This document shows, one piece after another, positions 43,352-53,945 of a stretch of 62,341 bases of DNA. Every line of letters begins with the position of its first letter. Within the stretch, counting starts at the first letter, position 1. The notes beneath the pieces were generated by a model. It had not been told where the DNA came from. It worked only from the letters and a program-made list of their open reading frames with translations, and ran no database searches. Made by a program: the position numbers and the translations under genes. Source of the stretch: Elusimicrobia bacterium CG_4_9_14_3_um_filter_62_55 (GTDB lineage: Bacteria; Elusimicrobiota; Elusimicrobia; UBA1565); assembly GCA_002790095.1 (NCBI GenBank), contig PFUL01000195.1:1-62341 (forward strand). Direction: 5' to 3'.

Positions 43352-45138
43352 AAATGAACGCGCCTTCACCGAGAACCGGGCGCATCGCCGCGGTGACGCT
43401 CCCGTGGGTCTTGCTTTTGGGGTCGGCGCTCTGGGTTGCGTCCGACCGGATCGCCGCCCCGCGGGCGGCGTCCGGCGTCGCGGCGGCCGTTGATCCCGTT
43501 TGCGGCATGTCGGTCGCGGCCCGGACGGCGCATACTCACGCGTTCGAAGGACGCACCTGGTATTTCTGCAGCCGGGCGTGCCGGGATTCGTTCGCCGAGA
43601 ATCCCGCCGGATACGCTTTGGCCCCCGCAACCGGAGATTCTCATACGATGCGCGGCATCCCCGTTGGGATGTATCAAGCGGGGGTCGCGATTGTGCTGCT
43701 CCTGTCCTTCGGTTTCTTTGAACTCATCCCGACGAAGCCGCGGGGAAGCGGCGGCTCCGAGGGAGGTCGATGGGATTTGACCGCGCTTCCGGGTGTGCGG
43801 GCTTTTCTGAAGCGTCCGCTGTTCATCGCCTGGATTCGCGCGATCACCGCGGCCGGATTCCTGTTCGTGATCGCCGCGGGTCTGTTCGGAACTCAGAATC
43901 CCGCGGCGAACATCGCTCCGCTTTTGACCTGGACCGTTTGGTGGGCGGGTCTCGTCGTCGTGGTGCTCTTTTTCGGAAAGGCGTGGTGCACCCTTTGTCC
44001 GTGGGACGCGATCGCCGGCTGGGTCGAAACTCTCTCCGGGGGCGGCCTCGGACTGCGCTGGCCCTCGGCGCTGCGCAATATCTGGTTCGCGGTGGCGCTC
44101 TTTATAGCGCTGACCTGGGTCGAACTCGGCATGGGGATCACGGTGATCCCCCGGGCGACGGCGTGGGTCGCGCTGGGGATGCTCGCGCTCGCCATCGGGT
44201 CGGCGCTCTTGTTCGAGCGCAAGGCCTTTTGCCGATACGGATGTTTGGTCGGCCGCGTCTCGGGGTTGTACGCGATGTTCGGGGCCCTCGAGGTGCGCGC
44301 GGCCGACCGTTCGATATGCGCGTCGTGCCGGACGATGGAATGCTACCGGGGCGGTGATAAAGGTGATCCGTGTCCGACGCATCAATTCCTGCGCGTGATG
44401 GATCAAAACACCTATTGCACGATGTGCGCCGAATGCTTCAAAACGTGCCCGCATGACAACGCGGCGCTGCGGCTGCGTCCTTGGGGCGCGGACTTGAGTG
44501 TGAGCGGGAAGCCGCGTGCCGATGAGGCGTTTCTCGCGTTGGCGTTGCTGTCGATGACGGGCTTTCACGGATTGACGATGACGCCGCATTGGGGGGAATT
44601 GACCGCCTGGCTGGAGACGGCGGCGGGTTCCTCTTATTCGATCTCGTTTAGCCTGCTGATGGGGGCGATGTTGGGGCTCCCGATTTTCGCGTACGCGCTC
44701 TTGGTTCGCGCGAGTTCCGCGCTGGCGCCCGAGGCCGGCTATCGCCGTCTCTTCCTCGCCTACGCCTACGCGATGCTTCCGATCGCGCTCTTTTATCACC
44801 TCGCGCACAACGCGGAGCACTTGTTGATGGAGGGGCCGAAACTCTTCGCTTTGATCAGCGACCCGCTCGGACGGGGATGGGACCTGTTCGGCACCGCGTC
44901 GACGGTGTTCTCCCCCTGGGTGACGCTGGAACGGCTTTGGGGGCTTCAGGTCCTCTTCGTGATCGTCGGTCATGTGTACGGGCTTTGGGTTTCTGCGGCG
45001 ACTACGAGACGGTTGATTCCAGACCGCAAGCGGGGATTGATCGCCCAACTTCCGATGCTGGCGGGAATGGTCGGTTTCAGCGTCTTTAGTTTGTGGCTGC
45101 TGATGCAACCGATGGAAATGCGCGTTTCGGCAATGTGA
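43348..45138 (+). CDS. YHS-domain fused to NosR/NapH-like membrane ferredoxin
   Basis: 596 residues from GTG 43348 (ATG 43354 also possible). N-terminal membrane anchor, then an exported YHS metal-binding domain with DPVCGM near residue 49 and WYFCSRACRDSF. A NapH/NosR-type membrane core with WCTLCPWDAIAGW and FCRYGCLVGRVSG follows, and ferredoxin-like clusters CASC, CTMCAECFKTCP. The C-terminal third has several further spans with histidines (LFYHLAHNAEHLLM). A YHS-polyferredoxin fusion is uncommon; it suggests copper or iron handling or haem-free electron transfer across the membrane. Confidence 0.82.
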   Translation: MKMNAPSPRTGRIAAVTLPWVLLLGSALWVASDRIAAPRAASGVAAAVDPVCGMSVAARTAHTHAFEGRTWYFCSRACRDSFAENPAGYALAPATGDSHTMRGIPVGMYQAGVAIVLLLSFGFFELIPTKPRGSGGSEGGRWDLTALPGVRAFLKRPLFIAWIRAITAAGFLFVIAAGLFGTQNPAANIAPLLTWTVWWAGLVVVVLFFGKAWCTLCPWDAIAGWVETLSGGGLGLRWPSALRNIWFAVALFIALTWVELGMGITVIPRATAWVALGMLALAIGSALLFERKAFCRYGCLVGRVSGLYAMFGALEVRAADRSICASCRTMECYRGGDKGDPCPTHQFLRVMDQNTYCTMCAECFKTCPHDNAALRLRPWGADLSVSGKPRADEAFLALALLSMTGFHGLTMTPHWGELTAWLETAAGSSYSISFSLLMGAMLGLPIFAYALLVRASSALAPEAGYRRLFLAYAYAMLPIALFYHLAHNAEHLLMEGPKLFALISDPLGRGWDLFGTASTVFSPWVTLERLWGLQVLFVIVGHVYGLWVSAATTRRLIPDRKRGLIAQLPMLAGMVGFSVFSLWLLMQPMEMRVSAM

Positions 45139-45755
45139 TGAATTTCGAGAAGGCTTGTTCCCGCCGCAATTTCTTTTCGACCCTCGCCCGACAGGCGGGG
45201 GAATTCGCCGTGGGGTTGGTGGACGGTGCCGCCCAGGCGTCCCGGGCCTTTCAGGCCGAGGCGGCCCCTGTCCCCGCAGCCCCGCCTGTCGCTTGGGTGC
45301 GCCCTCCCGGTGCGCTGCCGGAGGCCGACTTCCTGAGCGCATGCACGCGTTGCGACGATTGCATAAAAGCTTGCCCTCATTTGGTGATCCGCAAAGCGGG
45401 CATCGAGGTGGGAAAAGATGTTGCAACTACTCCGATCATCGTCCCCGGAGACAATTCTTGCCGATTTTGCGACGGATTCCCTTGCATCCAGGCCTGCGCG
45501 AGCGGAGCCTTACGGCTTCCGAATTCGGACATAAAGATCCGAATTGGAACAGCCGTCGTCCGGGAACCCGCCTGCTATTCGGTTCAGAAGCAGCCTTGCG
45601 ATTACTGCCAGACCTATTGTCCGGAAACGGAAAAGGCGATCCGGGTTTCCGGTCCCGGATCGGCCCCCGCGGTAAACGCCCAACTGTGCACCGGTTGCGG
45701 GCAATGTGCCGAGATTTGTCCGACCGGCTGCATCACGGTGGTTCGGCTTTCATGA
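45138..45755 (+). CDS. NapF/NapG-like four-cluster ferredoxin
   Basis: 205 residues, ATG 45138 overlapping the previous stop by 1 nt. A twin-arginine-like start (CSRRNFFSTLARQ) is followed by a spacer and clusters CTRCDDCIKACP, CRFCDGFPCIQAC, CDYCQTYCP and CTGCGQCAEICP. Paralogue of the protein at 41118 (both carry PPGALPE then a first CxxC group). It probably serves the YHS-NapH-like membrane protein as its exported or cytoplasmic electron partner. Confidence 0.87.
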   Translation: MNFEKACSRRNFFSTLARQAGEFAVGLVDGAAQASRAFQAEAAPVPAAPPVAWVRPPGALPEADFLSACTRCDDCIKACPHLVIRKAGIEVGKDVATTPIIVPGDNSCRFCDGFPCIQACASGALRLPNSDIKIRIGTAVVREPACYSVQKQPCDYCQTYCPETEKAIRVSGPGSAPAVNAQLCTGCGQCAEICPTGCITVVRLS

Positions 45756-46834
45756 AACTGGGCCTCCTGATTCTCGTGTTCGCCTCCGGCCCGCTCCGCG
45801 CAGAAGAGGACGGGGGGGATTTTCAGCGCTACGCCGCGATGTTTCAGCAGAAGTGCGCGAAATGCCATACGGTCGGACTCGGCGACCGCGTGGGTCCGGA
45901 TCTCAAAGGCGTTTCGAAGCGGCGTGAGCGGAAATGGATTTTGGATTTTATCCGCAAGCCCGGCGATTTCCTCGACTCCGACAAGACGGCGATGGAGCTT
46001 CTGAAGAAATTCAACAAGGTCCGGATGGACGAATTGAACCTGAACGAAGCGGACGCCGCCGGACTGTTGGACTACATAGACGCGGCCTCCGAGGGACCCG
46101 TCGGCCCCCAGGATTTGGAACTCCCCGAGCCGGACCCCTATGCAAGGCTGTCGATGCCGGACGAACATCGCGGAATACTCATCGGGTTCGCCGCGACCGC
46201 GGCGGGCCTATTGGCTCTCGCCGCCGTGTTGTTTCAATTCGGGTTCGTCCGAATCGCCGCGATCGCCGCGATTCTTTCTTTGGCTTCCGGGTACTGGGCG
46301 AACGGAGGACGCCGCGATCACCGCGTCTTCAGCCGTCAACAGGGCTACGCACCGGAGCAGCCCCTCGCGTTTTCGCATGCCAAGCACGCCGGGACGCTGC
46401 AAATCGCCTGCCTCTATTGCCATTACGCCGCCGAAAGGAGCGACGCGGCGGGCGTCCCTCCGCTCAAGGTCTGCATGAACTGCCACAAAGACGTGAAGCG
46501 GCCCAAAGAGGACCCGAACGGAGTGGGCGAGCGGGAGATCAAGAAGATCGTCGACGCCTGGGAGCGGCGCGCCGACCCTGCGGAGAAGGGAATCCAATGG
46601 GTGCGCGTCCACGATCTTCCGGATTACGCATTCTTCAGTCATCGAGTTCACGTTGGAAACAACGTCAAGTGCCAGGAATGCCACGGACCCGTGCAGACAA
46701 TGGAGCGGATGCGCCAAGCCGCGCCGCTGACGATGGGGTGGTGCGTCGAATGCCACCGCCGGCCGCCGTCTGAAGCTCCCGCCCATTGGAAGCGTGCGGG
46801 CGCCACTCTCGACTGCGCGGTGTGCCACCGCTAA
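45752..46834 (+). CDS. actA: alternative complex III ActA, fused to an N-terminal mono-haem cytochrome c
   Basis: 360 residues; ATGA overlap with the upstream gene. A signal peptide of about 17 residues, then a class I cytochrome c with CAKCH near residue 34 and GDRVGPDLKGVSKRR. Two membrane spans lie near 135-175, and then the ActA pentahaem domain: YAPEQPLAFSHAKHAG, CLYCH, CMNCH, CQECH, CVECH, CAVCH. Standard ActA has a membrane span and five haems; here there are six CXXCH in total. It would accept electrons from ActB/ActE side carriers and the extra haem may serve as an exit port. Confidence 0.88.
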   Translation: MKLGLLILVFASGPLRAEEDGGDFQRYAAMFQQKCAKCHTVGLGDRVGPDLKGVSKRRERKWILDFIRKPGDFLDSDKTAMELLKKFNKVRMDELNLNEADAAGLLDYIDAASEGPVGPQDLELPEPDPYARLSMPDEHRGILIGFAATAAGLLALAAVLFQFGFVRIAAIAAILSLASGYWANGGRRDHRVFSRQQGYAPEQPLAFSHAKHAGTLQIACLYCHYAAERSDAAGVPPLKVCMNCHKDVKRPKEDPNGVGEREIKKIVDAWERRADPAEKGIQWVRVHDLPDYAFFSHRVHVGNNVKCQECHGPVQTMERMRQAAPLTMGWCVECHRRPPSEAPAHWKRAGATLDCAVCHR

Positions 46835-46838
46835 TCCC

Positions 46839-49706
46839 ATGAATTCAGAGCGAGACGACATTGAAGCGCAAGACCGCCGGGACCTGGTGAGACGCGGTTC
46901 TTTCCTGAAGGGGATGGCGGCGAGCTTCGCGGCGCTTTCAGGCGGGGGATGCGTCTTTCGCCCTCCCGAGGGGAAGGTCGTTCCGCTTATGGAACAGCCC
47001 GCGGGCGTGTTCCCCGGCGAAACCCTGTGGTACGCGACCACTTGCGGGGCCTGCACGGCGTCTTGTGGGGCTCTCGTGAAGGTCCGCGACGGCCGTCCCA
47101 TTAAGCTCGAAGGAAACCCCGAGCATCCGTTGTCGCGGGGCGGGTTGTGCGCGAGGGGTCAGGCCTCGGTGCTGGACCTGTACGACTCGCACCGTCTGAG
47201 ATTCCCGCTGCTCGACGGAAAGGAAGCATCCTGGGCCGCGTTGGACGCGTTCGTCTCGGAGCGGTTGAACGGAGTCGCCGTCCTTTCCGAGACGATCGTC
47301 TCTCCCACGCTTCGCTTTGCGGTGGAGCGCTTCCTTAAAAAGTTTCCCGGCTCGCGGCTGGTGGAGTACGATTCCTTGTCCGCCTCGGCGATTCTGGACG
47401 CGCACGCCCGCACGCACGGCGTTCGGACGCTGCCGGCGTATCATCTCGGGAAGGCGCGGGTCATCGTTTCGTTCGACGCCGACTTCCTCGGATCCTGGAT
47501 TTCTCCGGTCGAGTTCACGAAGGATTGGTCGCCGAACCGCCAGCCTGAGCGGGAATGGGACACCATGTCGTGGCACGCGCAGTTCGAATCGCGCCTGTCG
47601 GTGACGGGTGCGAACGCCGATCTCCGCGTCCCGCTGCGGCCCTCGGAACAGTACGAGACGCTGCGACAGATCGGACTGGCCGTCGCCTCTCTAGTATTCT
47701 GGAAGGGCCCGAAACCGCCCGCCGGGGAACCGTCCTCTTTGAACGCCGCCGCCGTCTCGGATACCGCGGGCCAATTAGCCCGGGCGGCCGGACGCAGTCT
47801 CGTGCTCAGCGGTTCCCCGGACGCCGCCACCCAATGCCTGGTCAACTGGATCAACGCGATGCTCGGCAATTACGGGGAAACGCTCGTACTGGACCCCGCC
47901 GGGCTGCAAAAACGGGGAAGTGAGACTGAATTCGACCGCCTCCTTGGCGATCTTGAGAAGGGAGCGGTGAAGGGCGTTGTGGTTTTGTCGGGCAACCCGG
48001 TTTATGATCACCCGAAAGGCGCGGAGCTCGCGAAGTTCCTCGACTCGGCGAAACTTTCGCTCTCGCTTTCGGGCCGGCCGGATGAAACGGCGGTTCGCTG
48101 CCGCGCGGTCGCGCCGGATCATCACCCGCTGGAATCCTGGTCGGACGCGGAAGCCGTGTCCGGAGTGCTGTCGCTCTCTCAGCCGGCGATCGCGCCGTTG
48201 TACTCCACCCGCGCCGCGATAGAATCGCTTTCCTTGTGGGCGGGTGAACCGATGTCCGCTCTCGACGCGCTGAGAGGGCGTTGGAAGAAATCAGTGCTTC
48301 CGGGCGCGGATTTCGAACGGCGCTGGCACGAGGCGCTGCGCAAAGGCGTAGTGCTCTCAGACGTGAAGAACCCGAAGAACCTCCGGTTCGACGGCCGAGT
48401 TCTCGAGCGTCTTTCCCCGAACCCCCTTCGCTCGGCGGAAGGCGGGTTCGAGTTGAGTGCATACGCAAGCCCCGTTCTCGGGGACGGACGGCAGGCGAAC
48501 AACCCGTGGCTGCAGGAAACCCCCGATCCGATTTCTAAGACCGCCTGGGGGAACTACGCCTCGTTTTCCCCGGAGGACGCCGCTAAATTGGGAATCGTCG
48601 AAGGGCGGGTCGTCCGTTTGAGCGCAGGGGCAGCATCCATCGAGCTTCCGGCGCAGATTCAGAAGGGGCACGCGCGCGGCGTCGTTTCCGCCGCCTTGGG
48701 GTACGGACGAACCCACGCCGGACCGGTCGCCGCCAATTTTCCGGTTCAAAAGATGCTTCCGGTCGAACGCGAAGAGCTTTCGGGAGCCGACCTCTTCCCG
48801 CTGACGGCGTATTCCTCGGTGCGCGTCGAATCAACGGGGCGGATGTCGGCGCCGGCGAAGACTCAAACCTACGACGAGATGAGCGATCCGATCACGGGCC
48901 GGCGGCGTCCTATGGTTCAGGAAACCACGCTCCAGGATTACTTTAAAGACGCGACGAGCGGGCGGGGCAAGGCGATGGAAGTCGGCCCGAGTCTCTGGCC
49001 CGCGCACGACTATCCGGGACCGAAGTGGGCGATGGCGATCGATTTGAACGTCTGCACCGGGTGTTCCTCATGCGTCGTGGCGTGCGGTTTGGAAAACAAC
49101 GTCCCCGTCGTGGGTAAGGCGGAAGTGCGCAAGAGCCGCGATATGCATTGGATGCGCATCGACCGCTACTACAATGAAAACGGCGAGACGGCTTTTCAGC
49201 CGATGCTTTGTCAGCACTGCGACAACGCCCCCTGCGAAACGGTCTGCCCCGTCCTTGCGACGCTGCATTCCTCCGAAGGGATGAACATGCAGGTGTACAA
49301 CCGGTGCGTGGGGACGCGGTATTGCGCGAACAACTGTCCTTACAAGGTCCGCCGCTTCAATTGGTTCGACTACGCCCACGAAGATCTGACGCAGAATCTC
49401 GCGCTGAATCCGGACATCACCGTCCGCACGCGGGGCGTGATGGAGAAATGTTCGTTTTGCGTGCAGCGGGTCCAATCGGCGAAGGCCGACGCCCGCGCGG
49501 AGAACAGGGCGGTGACCGACGGGGAGGTGAGACCCGCCTGCGCCCAAAGCTGTCCGGCGGACGCCATCGTGTTCGGTGATCTCAACGACCCGAAAAGCGC
49601 CGTCGCTAAAAAGCTCGGCGATCCCAGAAGCTACGCGGTTTTGTCCGAACTCGGGGTGGGACCGTCGGTATTTTACATGACAAAAGTGAGAAACAAGAAG
49701 GTATGA
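46839..49706 (+). CDS. actB: alternative complex III ActB (MopB-like plus FeS domain)
   Basis: 955 residues from ATG 46839. N-terminal Tat-like anchor ([20 protein letters not shown]). A molybdopterin-oxidoreductase-like domain keeps [11 protein letters not shown] and GLCARG cysteines but is degenerate in the middle, as in ActB, which carries no molybdenum. From residue 730 a ferredoxin domain has [37 protein letters not shown] and CSFC plus CAQSCP. It moves electrons from the NrfD-type ActC to the haem subunits. Four bases overlap with actC. Confidence 0.93.
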   Translation: MNSERDDIEAQDRRDLVRRGSFLKGMAASFAALSGGGCVFRPPEGKVVPLMEQPAGVFPGETLWYATTCGACTASCGALVKVRDGRPIKLEGNPEHPLSRGGLCARGQASVLDLYDSHRLRFPLLDGKEASWAALDAFVSERLNGVAVLSETIVSPTLRFAVERFLKKFPGSRLVEYDSLSASAILDAHARTHGVRTLPAYHLGKARVIVSFDADFLGSWISPVEFTKDWSPNRQPEREWDTMSWHAQFESRLSVTGANADLRVPLRPSEQYETLRQIGLAVASLVFWKGPKPPAGEPSSLNAAAVSDTAGQLARAAGRSLVLSGSPDAATQCLVNWINAMLGNYGETLVLDPAGLQKRGSETEFDRLLGDLEKGAVKGVVVLSGNPVYDHPKGAELAKFLDSAKLSLSLSGRPDETAVRCRAVAPDHHPLESWSDAEAVSGVLSLSQPAIAPLYSTRAAIESLSLWAGEPMSALDALRGRWKKSVLPGADFERRWHEALRKGVVLSDVKNPKNLRFDGRVLERLSPNPLRSAEGGFELSAYASPVLGDGRQANNPWLQETPDPISKTAWGNYASFSPEDAAKLGIVEGRVVRLSAGAASIELPAQIQKGHARGVVSAALGYGRTHAGPVAANFPVQKMLPVEREELSGADLFPLTAYSSVRVESTGRMSAPAKTQTYDEMSDPITGRRRPMVQETTLQDYFKDATSGRGKAMEVGPSLWPAHDYPGPKWAMAIDLNVCTGCSSCVVACGLENNVPVVGKAEVRKSRDMHWMRIDRYYNENGETAFQPMLCQHCDNAPCETVCPVLATLHSSEGMNMQVYNRCVGTRYCANNCPYKVRRFNWFDYAHEDLTQNLALNPDITVRTRGVMEKCSFCVQRVQSAKADARAENRAVTDGEVRPACAQSCPADAIVFGDLNDPKSAVAKKLGDPRSYAVLSELGVGPSVFYMTKVRNKKV

Positions 49707-51076
49707 GCGCTCGGGTATCGCCGCTTCGGGAGCCGTGGGTCGACGGAGGAAAAACTCTGGCGCGGATCACCGAGGACGTCTGCGCTCCGCTCGAACGCGG
49801 TCCCGCTCCGTCATGGTATTGGGGTCTCGGGGCGTCGCTGACGGCCCTGCTGATCGGGAAAATCGTGGTCGTCCACCAGATTTGGACCGGCATCGGAACC
49901 TGGGGGCTTAACAAGACCGTCGGCTGGTCCTGGGACATCACCAATTTCGTGTTCTGGGTCGGCATCGGCCACGCCGGGACGCTGATCTCGGCCATTCTTT
50001 TTCTGTTCCGGCAGAAATGGAGAACCTCGATCAACCGGGCCGCCGAGGCGATGACGATTTTCGCCGTGATGTGCGCCGGGTTGTTCCCCTTGATCCACAT
50101 GGGCCGCCCGTGGCTCGCGTATTGGGTTTTCCCGTACCCGAACGAGCTGGGGCCGTTGTGGGTGAACTTCCGCTCGCCGCTGCTTTGGGACGTGTTCGCG
50201 ATCAGCACGTATTTCATCATCTCCGCGACCTTCTGGTACGTCGGGTTGTGGCCGGACCTTGCGACCGTCCGGGACCGCTCCCAGGGGCTGCGAAAGAAGA
50301 TTTTCGGCGTCCTCTCCCTGGGGTGGGACGGATCCCACCGCAGTTGGTCGCGCTACGAAACCATGTATCTCCTCCTCGCCGGCTTGGCGACCCCGCTGGT
50401 TTTTTCGGTTCACACGATCGTCAGCTTCGATTTCGCGACCTCCGTGATTCCCGGCTGGCATACGACGATCTTCCCGCCCTACTTCGTCTGCGGCGCGATC
50501 TTCTCGGGTTTTGCGATGGTGATGACGCTGATGATCATCGCGCGCAAGGTGATGCGATTCGAGGAGTACATCACCCTGCGCCATATCGACGCGATGTGCA
50601 AAATTACTCTGCTCACCTCGATGATCGTGGCGCTGGCTTACGGGACCGAGTTGTTCATGGCCTGGTACAGCGGCAATCCCTACGAACAATTCGCGTTCCT
50701 TAACCGGATTTACGGACCTTACCGGGCCGGGTACGCCTTGATGGTGTTCTGCAACGTGCTGGTTCCGCAGGCGCTCTGGTTTAAGGCCGTCCGGCGCAAT
50801 CCGCTCTGGGTTTTTCCGATCTCCATTTTGATCAACGTCGGGATGTGGTTGGAGCGCTTCGTCATCATCACCGTCTCGCTTCACCGCGATTACCTCCCTT
50901 CGAGTTGGACCATGTACTACCCGACCTACGTCGAGATCGGGACCTTTCTGGGCAGTTTCGGCCTGTTCTTCACCTGTTTTTTCCTCTTCTGCCGTTTTTT
51001 GCCGATGATCGCCTGCAGCGAGGTGAAGGCCATCTCGACCTTCGCCCAGGAAAACCGGGAGACGCCTCGTGGCTGA
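49703..51076 (+). CDS. actC: alternative complex III ActC (NrfD-type quinol subunit)
   Basis: 457 residues, about ten spans. [20 protein letters not shown] and [20 protein letters not shown] are characteristic of ActC/NrfD; histidine and acidic residues here contribute to the quinol site and the proposed proton path. Overlaps actB by 4 nt and actD by 8 nt. Confidence 0.94.
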   Translation: MSARVSPLREPWVDGGKTLARITEDVCAPLERGPAPSWYWGLGASLTALLIGKIVVVHQIWTGIGTWGLNKTVGWSWDITNFVFWVGIGHAGTLISAILFLFRQKWRTSINRAAEAMTIFAVMCAGLFPLIHMGRPWLAYWVFPYPNELGPLWVNFRSPLLWDVFAISTYFIISATFWYVGLWPDLATVRDRSQGLRKKIFGVLSLGWDGSHRSWSRYETMYLLLAGLATPLVFSVHTIVSFDFATSVIPGWHTTIFPPYFVCGAIFSGFAMVMTLMIIARKVMRFEEYITLRHIDAMCKITLLTSMIVALAYGTELFMAWYSGNPYEQFAFLNRIYGPYRAGYALMVFCNVLVPQALWFKAVRRNPLWVFPISILINVGMWLERFVIITVSLHRDYLPSSWTMYYPTYVEIGTFLGSFGLFFTCFFLFCRFLPMIACSEVKAISTFAQENRETPRG

Positions 51077-51593
51077 TCGCGATTTTCTCGTGGGCGTTTT
51101 CGTATGCGAACAGGATCTCCTCGCCGCGACGCACGCCGCGCGCGAGGCAGGATTCAAGATCCACGACGCCTATACCCCTTACCCGGTTCACGGAATGGAT
51201 GAGGCGATGGCCCTTCCCAAGACGCTCCTTCCGCGACTGTGCTTCCTATTCGGGGCGGCGGGATTGCTGCTCGCCGTCCTATTCCAGTGCTGGGTCGGCT
51301 TGATCGACTGGCCGATGAATATCGGAGGGAAAAGTTTCGGAGCGCGACCCGCCCTGATCCCGATCGCCTTCGAGTTGACCGTTCTCTTCGCTGGATTGGG
51401 GACGGTTATTTCCTTCCTCGTCCTGCGCCGGCTCTTCCCCGGCCGGGAGCCCGAGTGCGCAGGCCTCGGCGCGAGCGACGCGAGTTTCGTGCTCGCGTTC
51501 GCGACACCGGAAACCGAGCAGTTGAGGGGAACGCTGAATCGCCTGCTGCTGGAGCGCGGGGCGAAATCCGTTCGCGAGGCGTCGTCCCGATGA
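51069..51593 (+). CDS. actD: alternative complex III ActD (DUF3341)
   Basis: 174 residues. [20 protein letters not shown] and [13 protein letters not shown] identify DUF3341/ActD, followed by two membrane spans (near 55-78 and 95-118) and a short cytoplasmic tail. A structural subunit of the complex. It overlaps actC and actE. Confidence 0.93.
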   Translation: MADRDFLVGVFVCEQDLLAATHAAREAGFKIHDAYTPYPVHGMDEAMALPKTLLPRLCFLFGAAGLLLAVLFQCWVGLIDWPMNIGGKSFGARPALIPIAFELTVLFAGLGTVISFLVLRRLFPGREPECAGLGASDASFVLAFATPETEQLRGTLNRLLLERGAKSVREASSR

Positions 51594-53938
51594 TCAAGCG
51601 CGGGACCTCGCTCTGGGCCATCGGGGCCGCCGGAACGATTCTTTTCGCCGGCCTTTACGCGACCCGCCGCGATTTTTCCCGCCGTCAGATTCGGATTTTT
51701 TCAGAGATGGCGGTGAGCCCGGCAGGGAAGGCGCAGGCGAGCACGACTGTCTTCGCCGACGGGCGGATTCAACGCGCGCCGGTTGCAGGAACCGCGGCGC
51801 GCGGGGCCGAGTTCGAAGGCTACGGGTCCGGCGACGCCGAGCGCGCCCGGGCCGCGGTTGAATTGAAGAACCCGGTAAAGGCTGATTTAGCCGCGTTGAC
51901 GCGGGGCAAGGAAGTCTTCTCAAATTTCTGCGCGCATTGCCACGGCCCGAAAGGACGGGGCGACGGAGCGGTCGCCCGGGCCTTCTCCGGATTCGCGATA
52001 TCGGTCACCGGAAAGGCGACCTATGACCTTCCGGACGGAGAGCTCTTTCATATCGCCTCGTTCGGTCGGAATTTGATGCCCGGGCACGCGTCGCAAATCG
52101 GCATCAAGGACCGCTGGAAGGCGGTTCACTACCTGCGCGACCTCCAGGACCGCGAGCGCCGCCGTCTCGGCCCTCTCTGGGCGGTCCCCGAAGATCCGCG
52201 CAGGCGCCACTTGATATCCGTCCCGTATGGGAAGGAACTTTTTGCGCAAAACTGTTCGGCGTGTCACGGCGAAGAGGGGCGTCGTCCGAAACCGGGAATT
52301 CCGACCTTGAATACTCCGGCCGTTCTCGCGATCGCCGATGACGCGTTTTACTGGGATATCATTCGCCACGGCAAGAAGGGAACCCAAATGCCGGCCTGGG
52401 AGAAGATCCTGACTCCGACCCAGGTAAAGAGTCTCGTTCTGTACGTACGCTCGTGGAGCGGAGGAAAGGTGGATCGCTCGGAAGTCCTCTCCGCGGAAGG
52501 AACTGTCCGCAGAGGGCGTGCGATCTTTTACGGCCATTGCGCGGGCTGCCATGGTTCGAAGGGGGAAGGCGGAATAGGGGTTTCCCTCCGTTCCGAAACA
52601 TTCCAGGCGCTGGTTTCCGATGAATTTCTCCGGGACACGATCACCTTCGGGCGCGGTCACACCCCGATGCCCGCGAACTACGACTTGAACTCGAAAGAGG
52701 TGCGGGATGTCATTGCCTACATCCGATCCTTTCGGAAGGTGCGCAGCAGCTGGAAAGAGGTGCAGCCGCTGTTGGCTTCGGCGTCCCAGAAGATCGGCAA
52801 GAGCGTCTATCGATCGAAGTGCGCGGGATGCCACGGCAAGAAAGGGGAGGGCGGGATCGGCTCCCGCTTGAACAGCCAAAGTTTTCTCGCCCGAGTCGAC
52901 GACAAGTTCCTCTACGATTCCCTGTTTCAGGGCCGCCCCGGCACGGCGATGCCGGCCTGGACTCACTTGGAATCCAAGGACGCGGCCGACGTCATCGGGT
53001 ATATCCGCGCGTGGCAGACGGGTCCCGCCATCGCGTTGTCGCAAGCAAAAATCTCCGGCGACGCCGATCACGGCGAGATGCTTTTCACGCGGCATTGCAA
53101 GCGCTGCCACGGCGGGGGCGGGAAGGGGGAATTGGGAGCGCAATTGGCCAATCCCGTGTTCCAAAAATTGGTTCCCGATCAATTCCTCTGGGACACGATC
53201 GCGCACGGCAAGGACGGGACCGATATGAGCGGGTTCCTGAGTTCCGGAAAAGCGAATTTGTCCCCATCGGAGATCAACGATCTCGTCGCCTATCTGCGCC
53301 GCGTCGGCTCGGAAGCCCGGGTGGACCCGCCCAAGCGCGACTACGCCTGGGCGAATAAAGAAGCCGGCCGCGAGATCTTCGAAAAAAAGGCCGGCTGCGC
53401 CTCATGTCACGGCTCCCGCGGCGAGGGCGGCAGCGGACCCGCCCTTGGAAATCCGGCGTTTCTGCGGGTGGCTTCCGACGGCTTCATCGCGGGCATGGTG
53501 ATTCTCGGCCGGACGGGTACCGAGATGCGCTCTTTCTACCGAGGCGGAAACGTCAGCCTCGAGAAGGAAGAGGTGGAGAACGTCGTCGCGTATATCCGGG
53601 ATTTCGCGAAACGGGAAAATCCGCTCCCGCGACGCTGGCCGAGTTCAGCCTCCACGGTCGCGGAAGGATCGTTGCTGTTCGCAAAGAACTGTCAGGGGTG
53701 TCACGGGACCGAGGGGCACGGATCCAAGGGGGACTCTCCGGACGGGTACGCCCCCGCGCTGAACAGTCAGGAGTTCCTGCGTGCGGCAACCGACGACTTC
53801 CTGCTTGCGACGATCGCGATCGGCCGTCCGAACACCCCCATGCGTCCGTTTTCGAAGGGGTCCGGGGGGATCACGGATCTGAGCGCCGAGGACATCCGGA
53901 AGGTCGTAGCGTACATCCGTTCCTGGGAGAAGAAATAG
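51590..53938 (+). CDS. actE: expanded alternative complex III cytochrome subunit ActE with seven mono-haem domains
   Basis: 782 residues from ATG 51590, ATGA-coupled to actD. A membrane anchor lies at residues 8-24. Seven CXXCH motifs follow near residues 113 (CAHCH), 222 (CSACH), 316 (CAGCH), 409 (CAGCH), 502 (CKRCH), 602 (CASCH) and 700 (CQGCH), spaced about 93-109 apart. Each heads a cytochrome c domain with a distal methionine segment such as GTQMPAW, HTPMPAN, GTAMPAW, GTEMRSF or NTPMRPF. Standard ActE is a mono-haem protein of roughly 200 residues. The first domain (GKEVFSNFCAHCHGPKGRGD) looks like true ActE; the rest look like tandem duplications. Confidence 0.92.
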   Translation: MIKRGTSLWAIGAAGTILFAGLYATRRDFSRRQIRIFSEMAVSPAGKAQASTTVFADGRIQRAPVAGTAARGAEFEGYGSGDAERARAAVELKNPVKADLAALTRGKEVFSNFCAHCHGPKGRGDGAVARAFSGFAISVTGKATYDLPDGELFHIASFGRNLMPGHASQIGIKDRWKAVHYLRDLQDRERRRLGPLWAVPEDPRRRHLISVPYGKELFAQNCSACHGEEGRRPKPGIPTLNTPAVLAIADDAFYWDIIRHGKKGTQMPAWEKILTPTQVKSLVLYVRSWSGGKVDRSEVLSAEGTVRRGRAIFYGHCAGCHGSKGEGGIGVSLRSETFQALVSDEFLRDTITFGRGHTPMPANYDLNSKEVRDVIAYIRSFRKVRSSWKEVQPLLASASQKIGKSVYRSKCAGCHGKKGEGGIGSRLNSQSFLARVDDKFLYDSLFQGRPGTAMPAWTHLESKDAADVIGYIRAWQTGPAIALSQAKISGDADHGEMLFTRHCKRCHGGGGKGELGAQLANPVFQKLVPDQFLWDTIAHGKDGTDMSGFLSSGKANLSPSEINDLVAYLRRVGSEARVDPPKRDYAWANKEAGREIFEKKAGCASCHGSRGEGGSGPALGNPAFLRVASDGFIAGMVILGRTGTEMRSFYRGGNVSLEKEEVENVVAYIRDFAKRENPLPRRWPSSASTVAEGSLLFAKNCQGCHGTEGHGSKGDSPDGYAPALNSQEFLRAATDDFLLATIAIGRPNTPMRPFSKGSGGITDLSAEDIRKVVAYIRSWEKK

Positions 53939-53945
53939 CGCGGTG

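Noticed and set aside
43366-45426. A 686-codon minus-strand open frame antisense to the YHS-NapH and ActA-side genes
   Set aside because: Arg/Pro-rich translation without motifs, fully overlapping well-supported plus-strand genes; typical of antisense frames in high-GC DNA.
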